A stretch of 50,570 nucleotides of DNA from an uncultured Mycoplasmatota bacterium (GCA_946413985.1 CAMKMS010000006.1:1-50570); one strand, 5' to 3'; shown: positions 30,345 through 40,978, counted from the first letter of the stretch. Notes: generated from the letters alone by a model not told the origin. Made by a program: numbers and translations.

Positions 30345-30404
30345 TTATCTATAACAAAAATGGTTTTCAATTATATGATATTATATTAAAACCATCTTCT
30401 AACT
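30345..30404 (-). terminator. long-loop inverted repeat ATGGTTTT..AAAACCAT, possible terminator or regulatory hairpin
   Basis: Inverted repeat plus TTTTTG on minus strand. Confidence 0.35.
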
Positions 30405-30536
30405 ATTCTACAAATAATTCTTTTTAAAATATATTGTGTAAAATCTTTAAAAAATACCCTTTGCTAGCAAATTTTTCTTGAATAAATTAATACATATAAA
30501 TAATAAAATTAGCACTTACCTTTATTTAGATTGTCA

Positions 30537-30572
30537 TAAAAAAAGATGAATTGCTTCATCTTATTTTTTTAT
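30537..30572 (-). terminator. Rho-independent terminator after 30578-31852
   Basis: AAAAAAAGATGAATTGCTTCATCTTATTTTTTT. Confidence 0.65.
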
Positions 30573-30577
30573 AATAC

Positions 30578-31852
30578 CTATAATTCAATATCTTCTAATG
30601 GTACTTCGATAGCTGGTCTAACACCACTAGTATTTGAAGAATATGTATTTGCAGAAAATTTTCGCCATACAAATTGCCCATAATAAACATATTGTGCTGA
30701 AGTTGACCATGTTTCTAAATAATAACCATTATAATTGGCAGTAGCAAAATCAGTTTTTTCCATCAAATAAGAACAATTCATTAAATAACCAAATATGTTA
30801 GTATTATTGCTTCCACAAGCATATTTTACTTCAGCAAAAGTTAAGAATCTAGCAGCTTTATTACCATAATCAAAAGTTTGTAAATTATAAGTGGTTTCAT
30901 CACGCTCAACAGTAGTTCCATTATAAGCATTTTTAATTTGTCTAACTGAATTTGATAAATGAACATTTTTCCATTGATCAACTGTTGGTAATGATAAATA
31001 TGCTATATTTGGACCACCATACATTATATCACCATACTTAACAGTTTCAGTATTATTAGGTGAAACTCCATCAACGTTATTGTAATATATTAAAGTTGCA
31101 TAATTACTAGAACTATCTGCATCCTTTGGTGAAACATAATAAAATCTTTCCGTTTGTGAATCATAAACTCCATCACCATTTACATCACAATCAAATGCAT
31201 CTCCAGAATTTAGAACTCCTTTAGTTCCCAAATTACCATATACAATTGTAGTAGTACCTTTAGTTCCATTAAGCGTATATCCTTCACCACTACAATAAGT
31301 ATTTCTACTATTTTGTGGATTATCATTATAATAACTTCCATTAGCGCATGTTTCTTCATGTAAAACAGTTGCTCTTTTACATATTTTAGGACTTCCTACA
31401 CTTATTCCAGATGAACTTATAGCCAATATTTCATCATCACTTATATTAGATATTTCTTCTGCTTCAGTTATATCAGTAATAAGAAGGTTACCTCCATTAT
31501 ACTTATATTGAAAAGTATTATCTGTGACATATAATTCTGATATCTTTCCAGCTTTATTAACTTTAACATAATAATTAATTTGTGTTCTTCCACTTAGTTT
31601 TAATGATTTACCACTACATGAATCACATCTTGAGTATATTTGTTCATTAGTATCAAACATTGAATCACTCATCCATTGATTTTGAGCTGTTTTATATATT
31701 TGTTTACACTCTGTTAAAAATGAATTCTTTTTTGCTTCCTTGAACATTTCCATTATATTTGGAAGAGCAATCAATACTAATATTGCTAATATTGCTATTA
31801 CTGCAAGTAGTTCCACTAACGTAAACCCTTTATTACTTTTCATATACTTCAC
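30578..31852 (-). CDS. type IV prepilin-like/pseudopilin protein with DUF6273-like C-terminus
   Basis: KGFTLVELLAVIAILAILVLIALPNI; C-terminal SGVRPAIEV. Confidence 0.82.
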   Translation of the reverse strand: MKYMKSNKGFTLVELLAVIAILAILVLIALPNIMEMFKEAKKNSFLTECKQIYKTAQNQWMSDSMFDTNEQIYSRCDSCSGKSLKLSGRTQINYYVKVNKAGKISELYVTDNTFQYKYNGGNLLITDITEAEEISNISDDEILAISSSGISVGSPKICKRATVLHEETCANGSYYNDNPQNSRNTYCSGEGYTLNGTKGTTTIVYGNLGTKGVLNSGDAFDCDVNGDGVYDSQTERFYYVSPKDADSSSNYATLIYYNNVDGVSPNNTETVKYGDIMYGGPNIAYLSLPTVDQWKNVHLSNSVRQIKNAYNGTTVERDETTYNLQTFDYGNKAARFLTFAEVKYACGSNNTNIFGYLMNCSYLMEKTDFATANYNGYYLETWSTSAQYVYYGQFVWRKFSANTYSSNTSGVRPAIEVPLEDIEL

Positions 31853-32019
31853 CTATTGTAATTAAAACAAATTAAATAATAAATTTAAATTTCTTTTACA
31901 TGAATTATTTCATAGTTCTTATCATCTCAAACAAGAGTTTATTGTGTTTATTCCTTTTTAATTGCCACATTTTTTTAGCTACTCTATTTTTTCAAAAAAC
32001 ATTATTTTTTAGTCCATTG

Positions 32020-32052
32020 GTACTAAAAAAACTTTCTATTGAAAGTTTTTTA
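32020..32052 (-). terminator. Rho-independent terminator after 32070-34268
   Basis: AAAAAACTTTCTATTGAAAGTTTTTTAT. Confidence 0.65.
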
Positions 32053-32069
32053 TTTATAAATATCTACTA

Positions 32070-34268
32070 TTAATAACGTTTATCAATTAATTGTGTTGTT
32101 TGGCCATCAGTTTCTACCAAAATATAACCCCTTAAATTATCTCCTGAACCAATTATATTTTTAGTATCTACTAATTTCTTACCTAGCTCATAAACTTTAG
32201 ATCCTACTTTATCATATGCATGTTCTGCTTTAGCTTTCTTCGTACTAGGAACTATAACATATTTAGGAGATATTACTTCAATATAATTCGATGGTAGCTC
32301 ACAGTCGCCATGATGAGGATGTTTATATACTGTTATATTTGCAAAAACGCTGTGATCATATGTATTATATATTTCATTAGGTACTTTAGAGCAAGCATCA
32401 CCAGTAAAATAAAATTTTTGATTTCCATATTTCAAAATCATATGCAAAGAATTACGATTAGGATCATCATGTAGTGTCTTTGGCGCTAAAATATCAAACG
32501 TTAAATTTCCTATTTTTATATTAAAACCAGGTGATAATATTGTAACCGGTATATTTTCTAACTTTTTATTTAAAGTAGATGGCGATACACTATCATCACT
32601 ACATGTATGTCTTTTCTTACACGTTCTTGGATCATCTCCATAATATGCACGTCCAATTTCAAAATTATCTATTAAAACTCTATGAGCATCTATATGATTG
32701 TCATGTAAATGAGAACCTATTAATGCATCTATTTTTGTAACTCCTATTTCTTTTAAGAAATCCACACATTTTTTACCTTGTGAAACGTATCCACCATCAA
32801 TAAATATTGTTGTACCATTACCCATTATTAAAAATCCATCGTATCTACCTATAGACAAGAAATATATTTTTAATTTTTCATTCTTTTTCCACACAGCATA
32901 TAATAAATAATTTCTAGCATCAGATTTACTCAATGATTGGCCAGATTTATAAGTTGCACTTGATGCTGAACTTGATTGTGACCATCCTAAAAATGTATAC
33001 CCACTTCTTGTTGGTATTACTGTAGATAATTGAATTGTTCCACTTTCTGAGTACACATATGATTGTGTGACTGGGGCTCCACTTCCTCCATTTGCATTAT
33101 ATACAATTGTATATGTATTTGCATTCCAGTGCGCATATAATGTAGTATTACTCTTCTTATCATATTTTCTTACTGCTATATTAGATGAATTATAATATTG
33201 AGTACCATCTGTTATACTATCATACCATCCCATAAATTCATATCCAGTTCTTGTTGGCTTGGTTTGATTTATAGTTGGTAATTCTTCATTATATTTTACA
33301 TTCAAAGACTCACTTTGTCCGCCTTTTCCACCATTTGTATTAAAAGATATTACATATGGATTTTCATTCCATTGTGCATATAATGTAGTATCACTCTTCT
33401 TATCATATTTTCTTACTGCTGTATTAGATGAATTATAATATTGAGTACCTCCTACTTTACTATCATACCATCCAATAAATTCATATCCACTTCTTGTTGG
33501 TTTGGTTTGATTTATAGTTGGTAAATCATCATTATATATTGCCATTATTGATGCACTTTGGCCTCCATTTCCACCATTTGCATCAAATGATATCATGTAT
33601 TCATTTCCATTCCATTGTGCATATAAAGTAGTATTACTTTTCTTATTATATTTTCTTAGTGGCATATTAGATGAATTATAATATTGAGTACCTCCTACTT
33701 TACTATCATACCATCCAATAAATGTATACCCACTTCTTGTTGGTTTTGTTTGACTTATAGTTGGTAATTTTCCATTATATTCTACATTCAATGGCTTACT
33801 TTGTCCGCCTTTTCCACCATTTGCATTAAATGATATTGTATATGTATTATTCTCTTCAATTAAACTTGGTTCTTCAATTGGATCTGGTTCTTCATTTGGA
33901 TCTGGTTCTTTAATTGGATCTGGTTCTTCATTTGGATCTGGTTCTTTAATTGGATCTGGTTCTTCAATAATTTTATCCCATCTTGCATATATTATTTCAT
34001 TATTTATAAAATCTGAGTGTAAATCGACTTGATTCACATACTCATTAGCTTTATACCAACCTTTAAATGTATACCCATCACAAGTTGGCGTTTCATATAG
34101 GCAATTAAGCTTATTATTTTTTAATTCACATTTATGGTAATCAGTTCCATTACAATTATAATTGAAAAAAGCATATGATTTTTTACCACATGCAGTTAGT
34201 ATAAAAAAGCATATTAAACAAATTAATACTTTGAAATATTTCTTAAAATAATACCCCATTCTTATCAC
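32070..34268 (-). CDS. lipoprotein with InlB B-repeat-type (Flg_new) repeats and C-terminal metallo-beta-lactamase (ComEC-like) domain
   Basis: Lipobox LTAC; several TYTISFNANGG..GYTFIGWYDS..LYAQW repeats; SHLHDNHIDA, YFTGDA, HPHHG. Confidence 0.88.
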   Translation of the reverse strand: MIRMGYYFKKYFKVLICLICFFILTACGKKSYAFFNYNCNGTDYHKCELKNNKLNCLYETPTCDGYTFKGWYKANEYVNQVDLHSDFINNEIIYARWDKIIEEPDPIKEPDPNEEPDPIKEPDPNEEPDPIEEPSLIEENNTYTISFNANGGKGGQSKPLNVEYNGKLPTISQTKPTRSGYTFIGWYDSKVGGTQYYNSSNMPLRKYNKKSNTTLYAQWNGNEYMISFDANGGNGGQSASIMAIYNDDLPTINQTKPTRSGYEFIGWYDSKVGGTQYYNSSNTAVRKYDKKSDTTLYAQWNENPYVISFNTNGGKGGQSESLNVKYNEELPTINQTKPTRTGYEFMGWYDSITDGTQYYNSSNIAVRKYDKKSNTTLYAHWNANTYTIVYNANGGSGAPVTQSYVYSESGTIQLSTVIPTRSGYTFLGWSQSSSASSATYKSGQSLSKSDARNYLLYAVWKKNEKLKIYFLSIGRYDGFLIMGNGTTIFIDGGYVSQGKKCVDFLKEIGVTKIDALIGSHLHDNHIDAHRVLIDNFEIGRAYYGDDPRTCKKRHTCSDDSVSPSTLNKKLENIPVTILSPGFNIKIGNLTFDILAPKTLHDDPNRNSLHMILKYGNQKFYFTGDACSKVPNEIYNTYDHSVFANITVYKHPHHGDCELPSNYIEVISPKYVIVPSTKKAKAEHAYDKVGSKVYELGKKLVDTKNIIGSGDNLRGYILVETDGQTTQLIDKRY

Positions 34269-34504
34269 CTATCTTATATTTAAAGTATATAGCAAAATAA
34301 ATCAATTATCAATCAAATATATCCAAGATCTCTCTTATCTTATTTATCATCTTCATAATAAAAATCATCTTCTCCAAAATTTATGGCTCATATCCATTAT
34401 TTTTAATAGTTTCTTATTTCTATGACATAAGATTATTACTAGATGTTGAATGTTAATTCAAGGGCGTAAATGCTCTTTTTTTGCTCTAAAAAACTTATGA
34501 ATAA

Positions 34505-34539
34505 AGAGCAAAAATAAAAAATTGCTCTCTTCAGGGGGG
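34505..34539. other. boundary element 1: hairpin + CTTCAGGGGGG
   Basis: AGAGCAA..TTGCTCT directly followed by CTTCAGGGGGG. Confidence 0.55.
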
Positions 34540-34646
34540 CGATTTACAAGACCATATATAAAATTATACAAATTAATAAAAAGCCCTTAAAACCCAATAA
34601 AACTTGATATTTTAAAATATTAGATTTCATGTGATTATATTACAAT

Positions 34647-34698
34647 TAGTATCTAAAATAGTATCTAAAAATTGGTGTATTCTTTTTAGTATCTAAAA
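34647..34698. repeat. three copies of TAGTATCTAAAA
   Basis: At 34647, 34659 (tandem) and 34687; one more at 39823. Confidence 0.8.
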
Positions 34699-34837
34699 TA
34701 TTTACATTTTTTCTTAAATCTTAAGGCAAAAAATAGTCCAAGGTTCATTGTGCTCCTATAAGTTTTAGTTAGAAAAATATTCTAACTTTATTTTTTTTGA
34801 TGTATTATATAAAATTGAATTATGAAAGGAGTTTAAT

Positions 34838-35518
34838 ATGGCATTTAGAAAATTAATTTACAATGATGCTAGTTTTTATTTCAATTTTAGTGTTTTTAAA
34901 GATTTATTCACAAAAAAGCATATTAAAGAAAATATTGCTATTGGAAAACTAGAAGAAGATATAGCTAATAAAATAAATGTAACAAAAGAAGCAATTCATA
35001 ATTGGCGATTTACAAAAAATGGTCCAGCAGATATTGAACTAATAAAGCAAATTGCAAATTATTTTAATTTATCTGATATCGATATTTTATTAACAAAAAT
35101 GAAAGGAGACAATAATAAAATGTTAAATGATTTACAAATTCAATCTGTAAAAAGAGTTTATGATTCAATAATTGATTTTTTAGAAATATTCAATAAAACA
35201 AATGGATTTAATGATTTATGGTTTGAGATAAAAGAAAAGCCCGAATTTAGAGAAAATGAATTATATGAAATTGCAACTAGAGAACACGATAAAGTTATGC
35301 TATCTTTAAAAAAAGAGTATTTTTATTTAAAAGGCACGAAAGTATATTCCGATTTAGAAAATTATATTTACAATAACTTATATGATATCTACGAAGGAAA
35401 ATTATCATACGGATATAGGTTTGAATCCGAAGGTGAAGTGCATGGAACACCAACTTTAAGTGAAGATTATAATAAAGCAATTAATAGCATTAATAATATA
35501 ATTAATAAATACAACTAA
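34838..35518 (+). CDS. helix-turn-helix (XRE-like) regulator
   Basis: KLEEDIANKINVTKEAIHNWRFTKNGPADIELIKQIANYF; GGAG upstream. Confidence 0.7.
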   Translation: MAFRKLIYNDASFYFNFSVFKDLFTKKHIKENIAIGKLEEDIANKINVTKEAIHNWRFTKNGPADIELIKQIANYFNLSDIDILLTKMKGDNNKMLNDLQIQSVKRVYDSIIDFLEIFNKTNGFNDLWFEIKEKPEFRENELYEIATREHDKVMLSLKKEYFYLKGTKVYSDLENYIYNNLYDIYEGKLSYGYRFESEGEVHGTPTLSEDYNKAINSINNIINKYN

Positions 35519-35546
35519 AAACTCCCAGTTGGGAGTTTATTTTATT
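35518..35546 (+). terminator. Rho-independent terminator
   Basis: AAAAACTCCCAGTTGGGAGTTTATTTTATT. Confidence 0.75.
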
Positions 35547-35693
35547 ATTCATTATCGAATAATAAGCAAAAATCATTAATACTAATTTCATTTGAATATT
35601 TTTCAATAAACGTCTTTATTAATCCAAGTATTGCCCCCTATCAAATAGTGTTTTTATATTAATATTTATATTATTAGATAATTTTTCGCCACT

Positions 35694-35882
35694 TTACCGA
35701 TTTACTTTTTCTTTATCATTAGAAATATATGTTCTTGTTGCTTGATCGTATTTCCAGTTATCTTCAGCCATTTGAATTAAGATTGAAGGATTAATACTAT
35801 ATAATTCAATTAATAGTTTTTTGTATACTTCTTTGTAATTGTTAGCATTAATCTTTTTATCAATAAGTTTAAATCCGACCAA
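35694..35882 (-). pseudogene. short fragment resembling the C-terminal accessory domain seen on DUF262-type/restriction proteins
   Basis: 62 aa FKLIDKKINANNYKEVYKKLLIELYSINPSILIQM; isolated. Confidence 0.4.
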
Positions 35883-35962
35883 CTTATAATCACTATCAAT
35901 TATTAATAATTATTCTTAAAATAAAATAATTTTTTTATAATAATTTATTATAATTACATTCA

Positions 35963-37408
35963 TCATAATGTTTGTGAGTTAATTAAAATATTATTAATTT
36001 CCTCAATTTCTATAAACTCTTTTGAAACAATTAAATCAAAAACTCTAATTAATTTATCTTTTAATTTTTTAACCTGATTGTCCAAACTTATTATATTAGA
36101 TTGCTGATCAATACTTTCATTGCAATATAATTCGCTGATTTCTTTTATTAGCTTTGGAGGAAACTTTGGAATAATAACATCATCCCAATATTTCATTGCT
36201 AAACTACCACCTTGGCCACCTACAGACAAATAATCAAAATACCCTGCTTTTCTTAAGAACCTTAGAAAGCAGCAAACAAATCCACTCTCGACAACATTAT
36301 GATTTAACTTACTTAATATTATTCCATGTATGTTTGTTATAATTTTTTCATCCATAATATTACAAAACATAGCACATTTGCCTATTGTTCCTTCTGCCGA
36401 AAAAACTATATCACCATCTTTCAAAAGAGATAGTTCATTTTTGTTTCCTAAATAATTATATGAAGTTACAGTTCCATAACCTGATAAATCTGTTGGTTTA
36501 GCAATTTTATAAAAACCTTTTTTAAATTCCTTTGATTCTATACTTTTTCCAATACATGATACTTGCAAATTTTGCCCTCTTGATATACTATACCCAAAGC
36601 CTTTTAAATTTGAATAACCATTTTTATAGTTTTTAATCAATGAATTTAAATCTTTGAATTCTTTACAATAGTATCCAGCATCAGTTCTATTTTTATTCAA
36701 AATATCACTATATTTTGGTAAATTATAAGTAGAAATATGAGAATTGCTTTTCAATTCATCTTCTATTAATTTAAAGATTTTATTTTCATTTTCTTTAATA
36801 AGTTGTTCTTTTTCGATTATTTCTTTTACCACATTTTCAATCTTTGATATTATACTAGTACAATCTTTCCCATTGGGAAAAGGAATACAGCAATCTAAAA
36901 ATCTAGTCCCAGCATGTCTTATAGTCGCTCCTCGAGGTACCATTAAATCTAACTGTTTTTTAAAATGCTCAGTTTTTATAAATGAAAAAATATAATATTT
37001 ATTTTCTTTTAATGGTAGCTTATAAAATGCACTAGCTATCATACTATTAGGATAATCTTTGTCTAAAATACAACTTTCACCAATATTTGAATCCTTCGAT
37101 ATTATAACATCGCCTTTTTCTAGATGTTGATTTACAAATGAATTATAATTCATAAATTCGAATGCTTCATTTGAAGATAAATCAATTATATAACTGTCTT
37201 TATTTGCGACTCTTGTTTTTAAAAATGTATATGGTGAACATCTCATATAATTATTACTTCCAATATCTACGCCATTATCTTGCTTACCTAAGTTTCTTGA
37301 CAATAGATCTTTTAAATGAAAAACATTTTTATTAGAATATTCTAAAAGTTGTAATTGATGTGGCGATAAAACAAAATTATTTTTTATTATGTCATTAATC
37401 TTAATCAT
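35963..37408 (-). CDS. hsdS: restriction-modification specificity subunit (HsdS-like)
   Basis: 481 aa with two target-recognition-like halves (VPRGATIRHAGTRFLDCCIPFP; VGGQGGSLAMKYWDDVIIPKFP) and coiled-coil spacers. Confidence 0.82.
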   Translation of the reverse strand: MIKINDIIKNNFVLSPHQLQLLEYSNKNVFHLKDLLSRNLGKQDNGVDIGSNNYMRCSPYTFLKTRVANKDSYIIDLSSNEAFEFMNYNSFVNQHLEKGDVIISKDSNIGESCILDKDYPNSMIASAFYKLPLKENKYYIFSFIKTEHFKKQLDLMVPRGATIRHAGTRFLDCCIPFPNGKDCTSIISKIENVVKEIIEKEQLIKENENKIFKLIEDELKSNSHISTYNLPKYSDILNKNRTDAGYYCKEFKDLNSLIKNYKNGYSNLKGFGYSISRGQNLQVSCIGKSIESKEFKKGFYKIAKPTDLSGYGTVTSYNYLGNKNELSLLKDGDIVFSAEGTIGKCAMFCNIMDEKIITNIHGIILSKLNHNVVESGFVCCFLRFLRKAGYFDYLSVGGQGGSLAMKYWDDVIIPKFPPKLIKEISELYCNESIDQQSNIISLDNQVKKLKDKLIRVFDLIVSKEFIEIEEINNILINSQTL

Positions 37409-37425
37409 ATATTATCACCCATTTA

Positions 37426-39642
37426 TTACAAGAATAAATCTTTTAATCTTTCTTCTTGACCAAGACACCATTTTTTAAACTCACTTATCGTTTCTGTAAA
37501 ATCTTCATCTAACTTTGGATTTCCATCTTCATCAACTTCAATATTAAAAGATTTATCATCAATCTTATATACTGGATTAAAATACTTAACTCTTTTGGAT
37601 GTTCTTACTTCATATCCTATGTTTTTAATATCTTTTACAAATATTTCATAATTAGTTTTTTGTAATTTTTCCAGTTCCTTTGGACTTGGCTTATAAGCCA
37701 CAATCATAGTAGTGTTAACGCCAGTATCAGCAAAAATATCTGGTGGCAAATCAAATAGCGCAACAATTCTCATATGTTTTAAAAGCCATTCTCTCGCGGC
37801 ATTCCATCTATCAACAGATGCAATTGAATTAGATAGTATTATTCCCATTCTTCCATTTTCTTTCAAAATTCTGTATGCATTTTCAAGAAAAACCAATCCA
37901 AGGTCGATCCAATTTCCACTTCTTGCAATATTCCACAATTCGTACATTTCTATTACTTCTCTATCAGAATCATTTTTAGGTTCATATTTTCTATCTTCGC
38001 CAAAAGGTGGATTAGTTAATACCACATCAAATTTTTTTAGTTTTGTTTCATCTTTCCAATTTTCCCAATTTCCGTTTTTATGTAATTTGGGATTTAATTC
38101 AACTAGTTTGTCGCGGTCATCAAACTTCCAAACTATTGATCCTTTATCAGGTTTAAAATCCAATTTAGCATTCCCATCACCATTAAGTAACATATTCAAT
38201 TGAGCTAAACGTACCATGTCACTATCATTATCAACACCATATAGATTATCATCAGTCAACTCGCCATGTGAATTAACATATGACACAGATAAAAAATCTG
38301 CAATTCCTGATGTAGGATCAATAATAGTTTCACTTCTTTTAGGATTTACTATCTTAACTAAAAATTCAATTAAGTGTATAGGTGTGATAAATTGCCCTTT
38401 GTCTGTCTTAGAAAACTCATTAGCAAATTTATAGAAAACCAACTGATATAAATCTGTTTTTTCAGATCTAACAAAACTATAGTCCTGTAATTGTTCAACT
38501 ATTTCGCTTACTATTTTTATATGTTCGATTTTTTCCCATACTATAGTTTCATTTATTGTTCTATTAAGAATATAATGATATTCTCGAGAAGCTTCTTGGT
38601 ATAAGTTTTTCATTCTATCAATAAAAGCCTGAACATTTTCATCTGCTAATGTATAAAAGGTTCTTTCTGAATCAGAAATATAAAATTGTAGGCTTTCTAC
38701 TCCCAATTTTTCCAATGGTTCTTTTTCTTCTTGATTCTTATAAAACTTTAAATACTCCTTTGTTCCAGGTAAATGATTTACCTTTTGATTTCTTTTTTCA
38801 TCATAAATTTTAAGAGCCAAGGTTTGAATCAATATTTCATACCCTCTTGGATTTTTCATACCGACCTTATCAATTACTCTTAATATATTTGAAATTCCAT
38901 CAGTCAATTGTTTACTATAAATACCACTAATTATTTCCAAATCATCAATAGTTCTTTTAGAACGATCAATATAAAATGAATTAATTTTTCTTCGAAGTTG
39001 ATCAAAAGTTGGAATTTTATTATAGGAATCTGGTAAATGCAGGGACAAATCTTTGATTCCGCTTTCATCTCCTTTTAAATTAAGAGACTCATCAAATCTT
39101 AGAAATAATTCATTTTTCTTTTTAAACAAGTATAATCGTTCAGCATCATATATTATACCAATAGCAAAGGTTGCTTCAATTTCTTTTAAAGCAGGTTTTA
39201 ACTGTTGATTATATACCACTTCTGTTTCTTTTGAATTTTCATTTTTAAATTCTATAACACATATTAAATGTTTTCTTAACCAATCTAAATCTCCTTGATT
39301 ACTATTTTGATGCCAATTTTTATATTTTTCAAACCAATTTTTATCATCAAATATTGCTGCATCAAACTTTATTGGGGAAGAATTTTTATTACCTTTAGGA
39401 AATTGTATTTCTTCTCCAATATAATCTTTTGAATACATTCCAGAATTTATTAATGAATAAATAAATTGGCATCTATAATATTCTTCATTTTTCTCACCTT
39501 TAATATTTTTAATTTTAACTTTTTTATTGAATGACAAATGAATTGGCACAAGTGACTCAAATTCATCTTGATTACCATATTTTTTATCAAATTCCATTTT
39601 AGTTGTCGCAAAACTAATCATTTTTTCTTCCATATTTATCAC
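37426..39642 (-). CDS. N6-adenine DNA methylase with N-terminal HSDR_N/PD-(D/E)XK-like nuclease domain
   Basis: N-terminal IKFDAAIFDDK..LICVIEFKNEN; methylase GQFITPIHLIEFLV, DPTSGIADFL, LTNPPFGED. Confidence 0.82.
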   Translation of the reverse strand: MINMEEKMISFATTKMEFDKKYGNQDEFESLVPIHLSFNKKVKIKNIKGEKNEEYYRCQFIYSLINSGMYSKDYIGEEIQFPKGNKNSSPIKFDAAIFDDKNWFEKYKNWHQNSNQGDLDWLRKHLICVIEFKNENSKETEVVYNQQLKPALKEIEATFAIGIIYDAERLYLFKKKNELFLRFDESLNLKGDESGIKDLSLHLPDSYNKIPTFDQLRRKINSFYIDRSKRTIDDLEIISGIYSKQLTDGISNILRVIDKVGMKNPRGYEILIQTLALKIYDEKRNQKVNHLPGTKEYLKFYKNQEEKEPLEKLGVESLQFYISDSERTFYTLADENVQAFIDRMKNLYQEASREYHYILNRTINETIVWEKIEHIKIVSEIVEQLQDYSFVRSEKTDLYQLVFYKFANEFSKTDKGQFITPIHLIEFLVKIVNPKRSETIIDPTSGIADFLSVSYVNSHGELTDDNLYGVDNDSDMVRLAQLNMLLNGDGNAKLDFKPDKGSIVWKFDDRDKLVELNPKLHKNGNWENWKDETKLKKFDVVLTNPPFGEDRKYEPKNDSDREVIEMYELWNIARSGNWIDLGLVFLENAYRILKENGRMGIILSNSIASVDRWNAAREWLLKHMRIVALFDLPPDIFADTGVNTTMIVAYKPSPKELEKLQKTNYEIFVKDIKNIGYEVRTSKRVKYFNPVYKIDDKSFNIEVDEDGNPKLDEDFTETISEFKKWCLGQEERLKDLFL

Positions 39643-39893
39643 CTATAATTCAATTTTATCATTCTCCTTCAGAGATGTCAATGAAAGTATTGAAGGATAT
39701 TTTTATTTGTCAAGTCTTATTTAACATTTCTAAATAAATTTTTAATACAATACTGTTATAACTTTATACTAGTAAATATAAGATTATAAAGCATGAAGGA
39801 AAGCTTTAAAAAATATCTAAATTAGTATCTAAAATTATTTTAGCAATTTATAAAATGTCTGAAGCCCCTATTTTAGGACAAAATAAAACGAGA

Positions 39894-39920
39894 CCAGATT
39901 TCACTGGCCCCTTCAGGGGG
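39894..39920. other. boundary element 2: hairpin + CTTCAGGGGG
   Basis: CCAG..CTGG then CCCC-TTCA-GGGGG. Confidence 0.55.
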
Positions 39921-39956
39921 CACTTCATAAATCCATTTGTATTCTCCAAAATAATA

Positions 39957-39986
39957 AAAAATCCTCATAAAAATGAGGATTTTAGT
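39957..39986. terminator. terminator-like hairpin
   Basis: AAAATCCTCATAAAAATGAGGATTTT. Confidence 0.6.
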
Positions 39987-40095
39987 TTAAAATTAATTAC
40001 AAACACTTATTTAAAGTTTATTCTTTAGAATATAAATATGCTTTTATAAATAATAATTATTCCAAAATCTAATATGAATATTATTCATAAGATAT

Positions 40096-40698
40096 CTATG
40101 CAATTTTTTTTGAAATTTCTAATGCTATATTTCGTAAATCGTTATTTTCTTTATCTTCAGGTCTTAAAAAATATATTGTCAATTTTGTCAAGAGTAAATA
40201 ATACCCATATTGATTTAATGAGTATTGAACTTTAGTTTTACCATTTAGAAGTTTTTTTATTAAACTTGTATTAAATGAAGATGATTTAGAAAAATCTACA
40301 AACATATTATCTAAGTAACTATTGGTAAAACACATTTTATCATAATGCTGATTTTTTCTTAATTTATTAATGCTATCTTCATTTTTTAAAACATCTTTTA
40401 TTTCAAAAAGAGGAGCAATTACAATATAATCGTGATTATCAATATCACAACTATTTGATAATACAATTCCTTTAAGCAGATTAATTATTTCATTTCCATT
40501 TTCATCAATAAATGAAAATGGAAGACAATCAATAATATCTCCTTGAGATAGATTATCAATTATACTTGGCATAAACCATTCTAATGAATCGATGTTAAAT
40601 TGTTCTATAGCTTTTTTTACGCTTTCTTTTGTATATGGTGAAATAGATGGGAATAATTCTTGTACAAAATTAAAAAATTCACTAATCATAATAATCAA
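40096..40698 (-). CDS. hypothetical protein with GIVLSNSCDIDNHDYIVIAPLFEI motif
   Basis: 200 aa; overlaps 40682-40963. Confidence 0.65.
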   Translation of the reverse strand: MIIMISEFFNFVQELFPSISPYTKESVKKAIEQFNIDSLEWFMPSIIDNLSQGDIIDCLPFSFIDENGNEIINLLKGIVLSNSCDIDNHDYIVIAPLFEIKDVLKNEDSINKLRKNQHYDKMCFTNSYLDNMFVDFSKSSSFNTSLIKKLLNGKTKVQYSLNQYGYYLLLTKLTIYFLRPEDKENNDLRNIALEISKKIA

Positions 40699-40963
40699 AA
40701 AAATTTGTCTTTTTCTCTACACTATTTTGACGAATTTTCTCCATCAAATTATTATTTTCTTCTTCAGAAAAATATACCAAATCACCAAACATACTCAAAA
40801 CCTCTTCTTTTACTGTTTGTTTTTTAATAGTAAATCCCAAAGCATTAAATACATCGATAAAATTACTAAATGTTGCATCGCATGAATAATTTACATCTAT
40901 TTTCTCAATATAAGGTGCAACATTGTATTCAGATGTTTCAGTAGCAACAGAATTAACAAACAT
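40682..40963 (-). CDS. small hypothetical protein (93 aa)
   Basis: ORF between and partly overlapping cassette partners. Confidence 0.6.
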   Translation of the reverse strand: MFVNSVATETSEYNVAPYIEKIDVNYSCDATFSNFIDVFNALGFTIKKQTVKEEVLSMFGDLVYFSEEENNNLMEKIRQNSVEKKTNFFDYYD

Positions 40964-40978
40964 TATACCACCTCTTTA

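Noticed and set aside
34269-34837. A complete prophage or ICE
   Set aside because: No integrase, capsid, terminase, relaxase or conjugation genes recognisable in the window; only boundary-like repeats.
37712-38434. Plus-strand ORFs antisense to the methylase gene
   Set aside because: Antisense to a clearly coding methylase with recognisable motifs.
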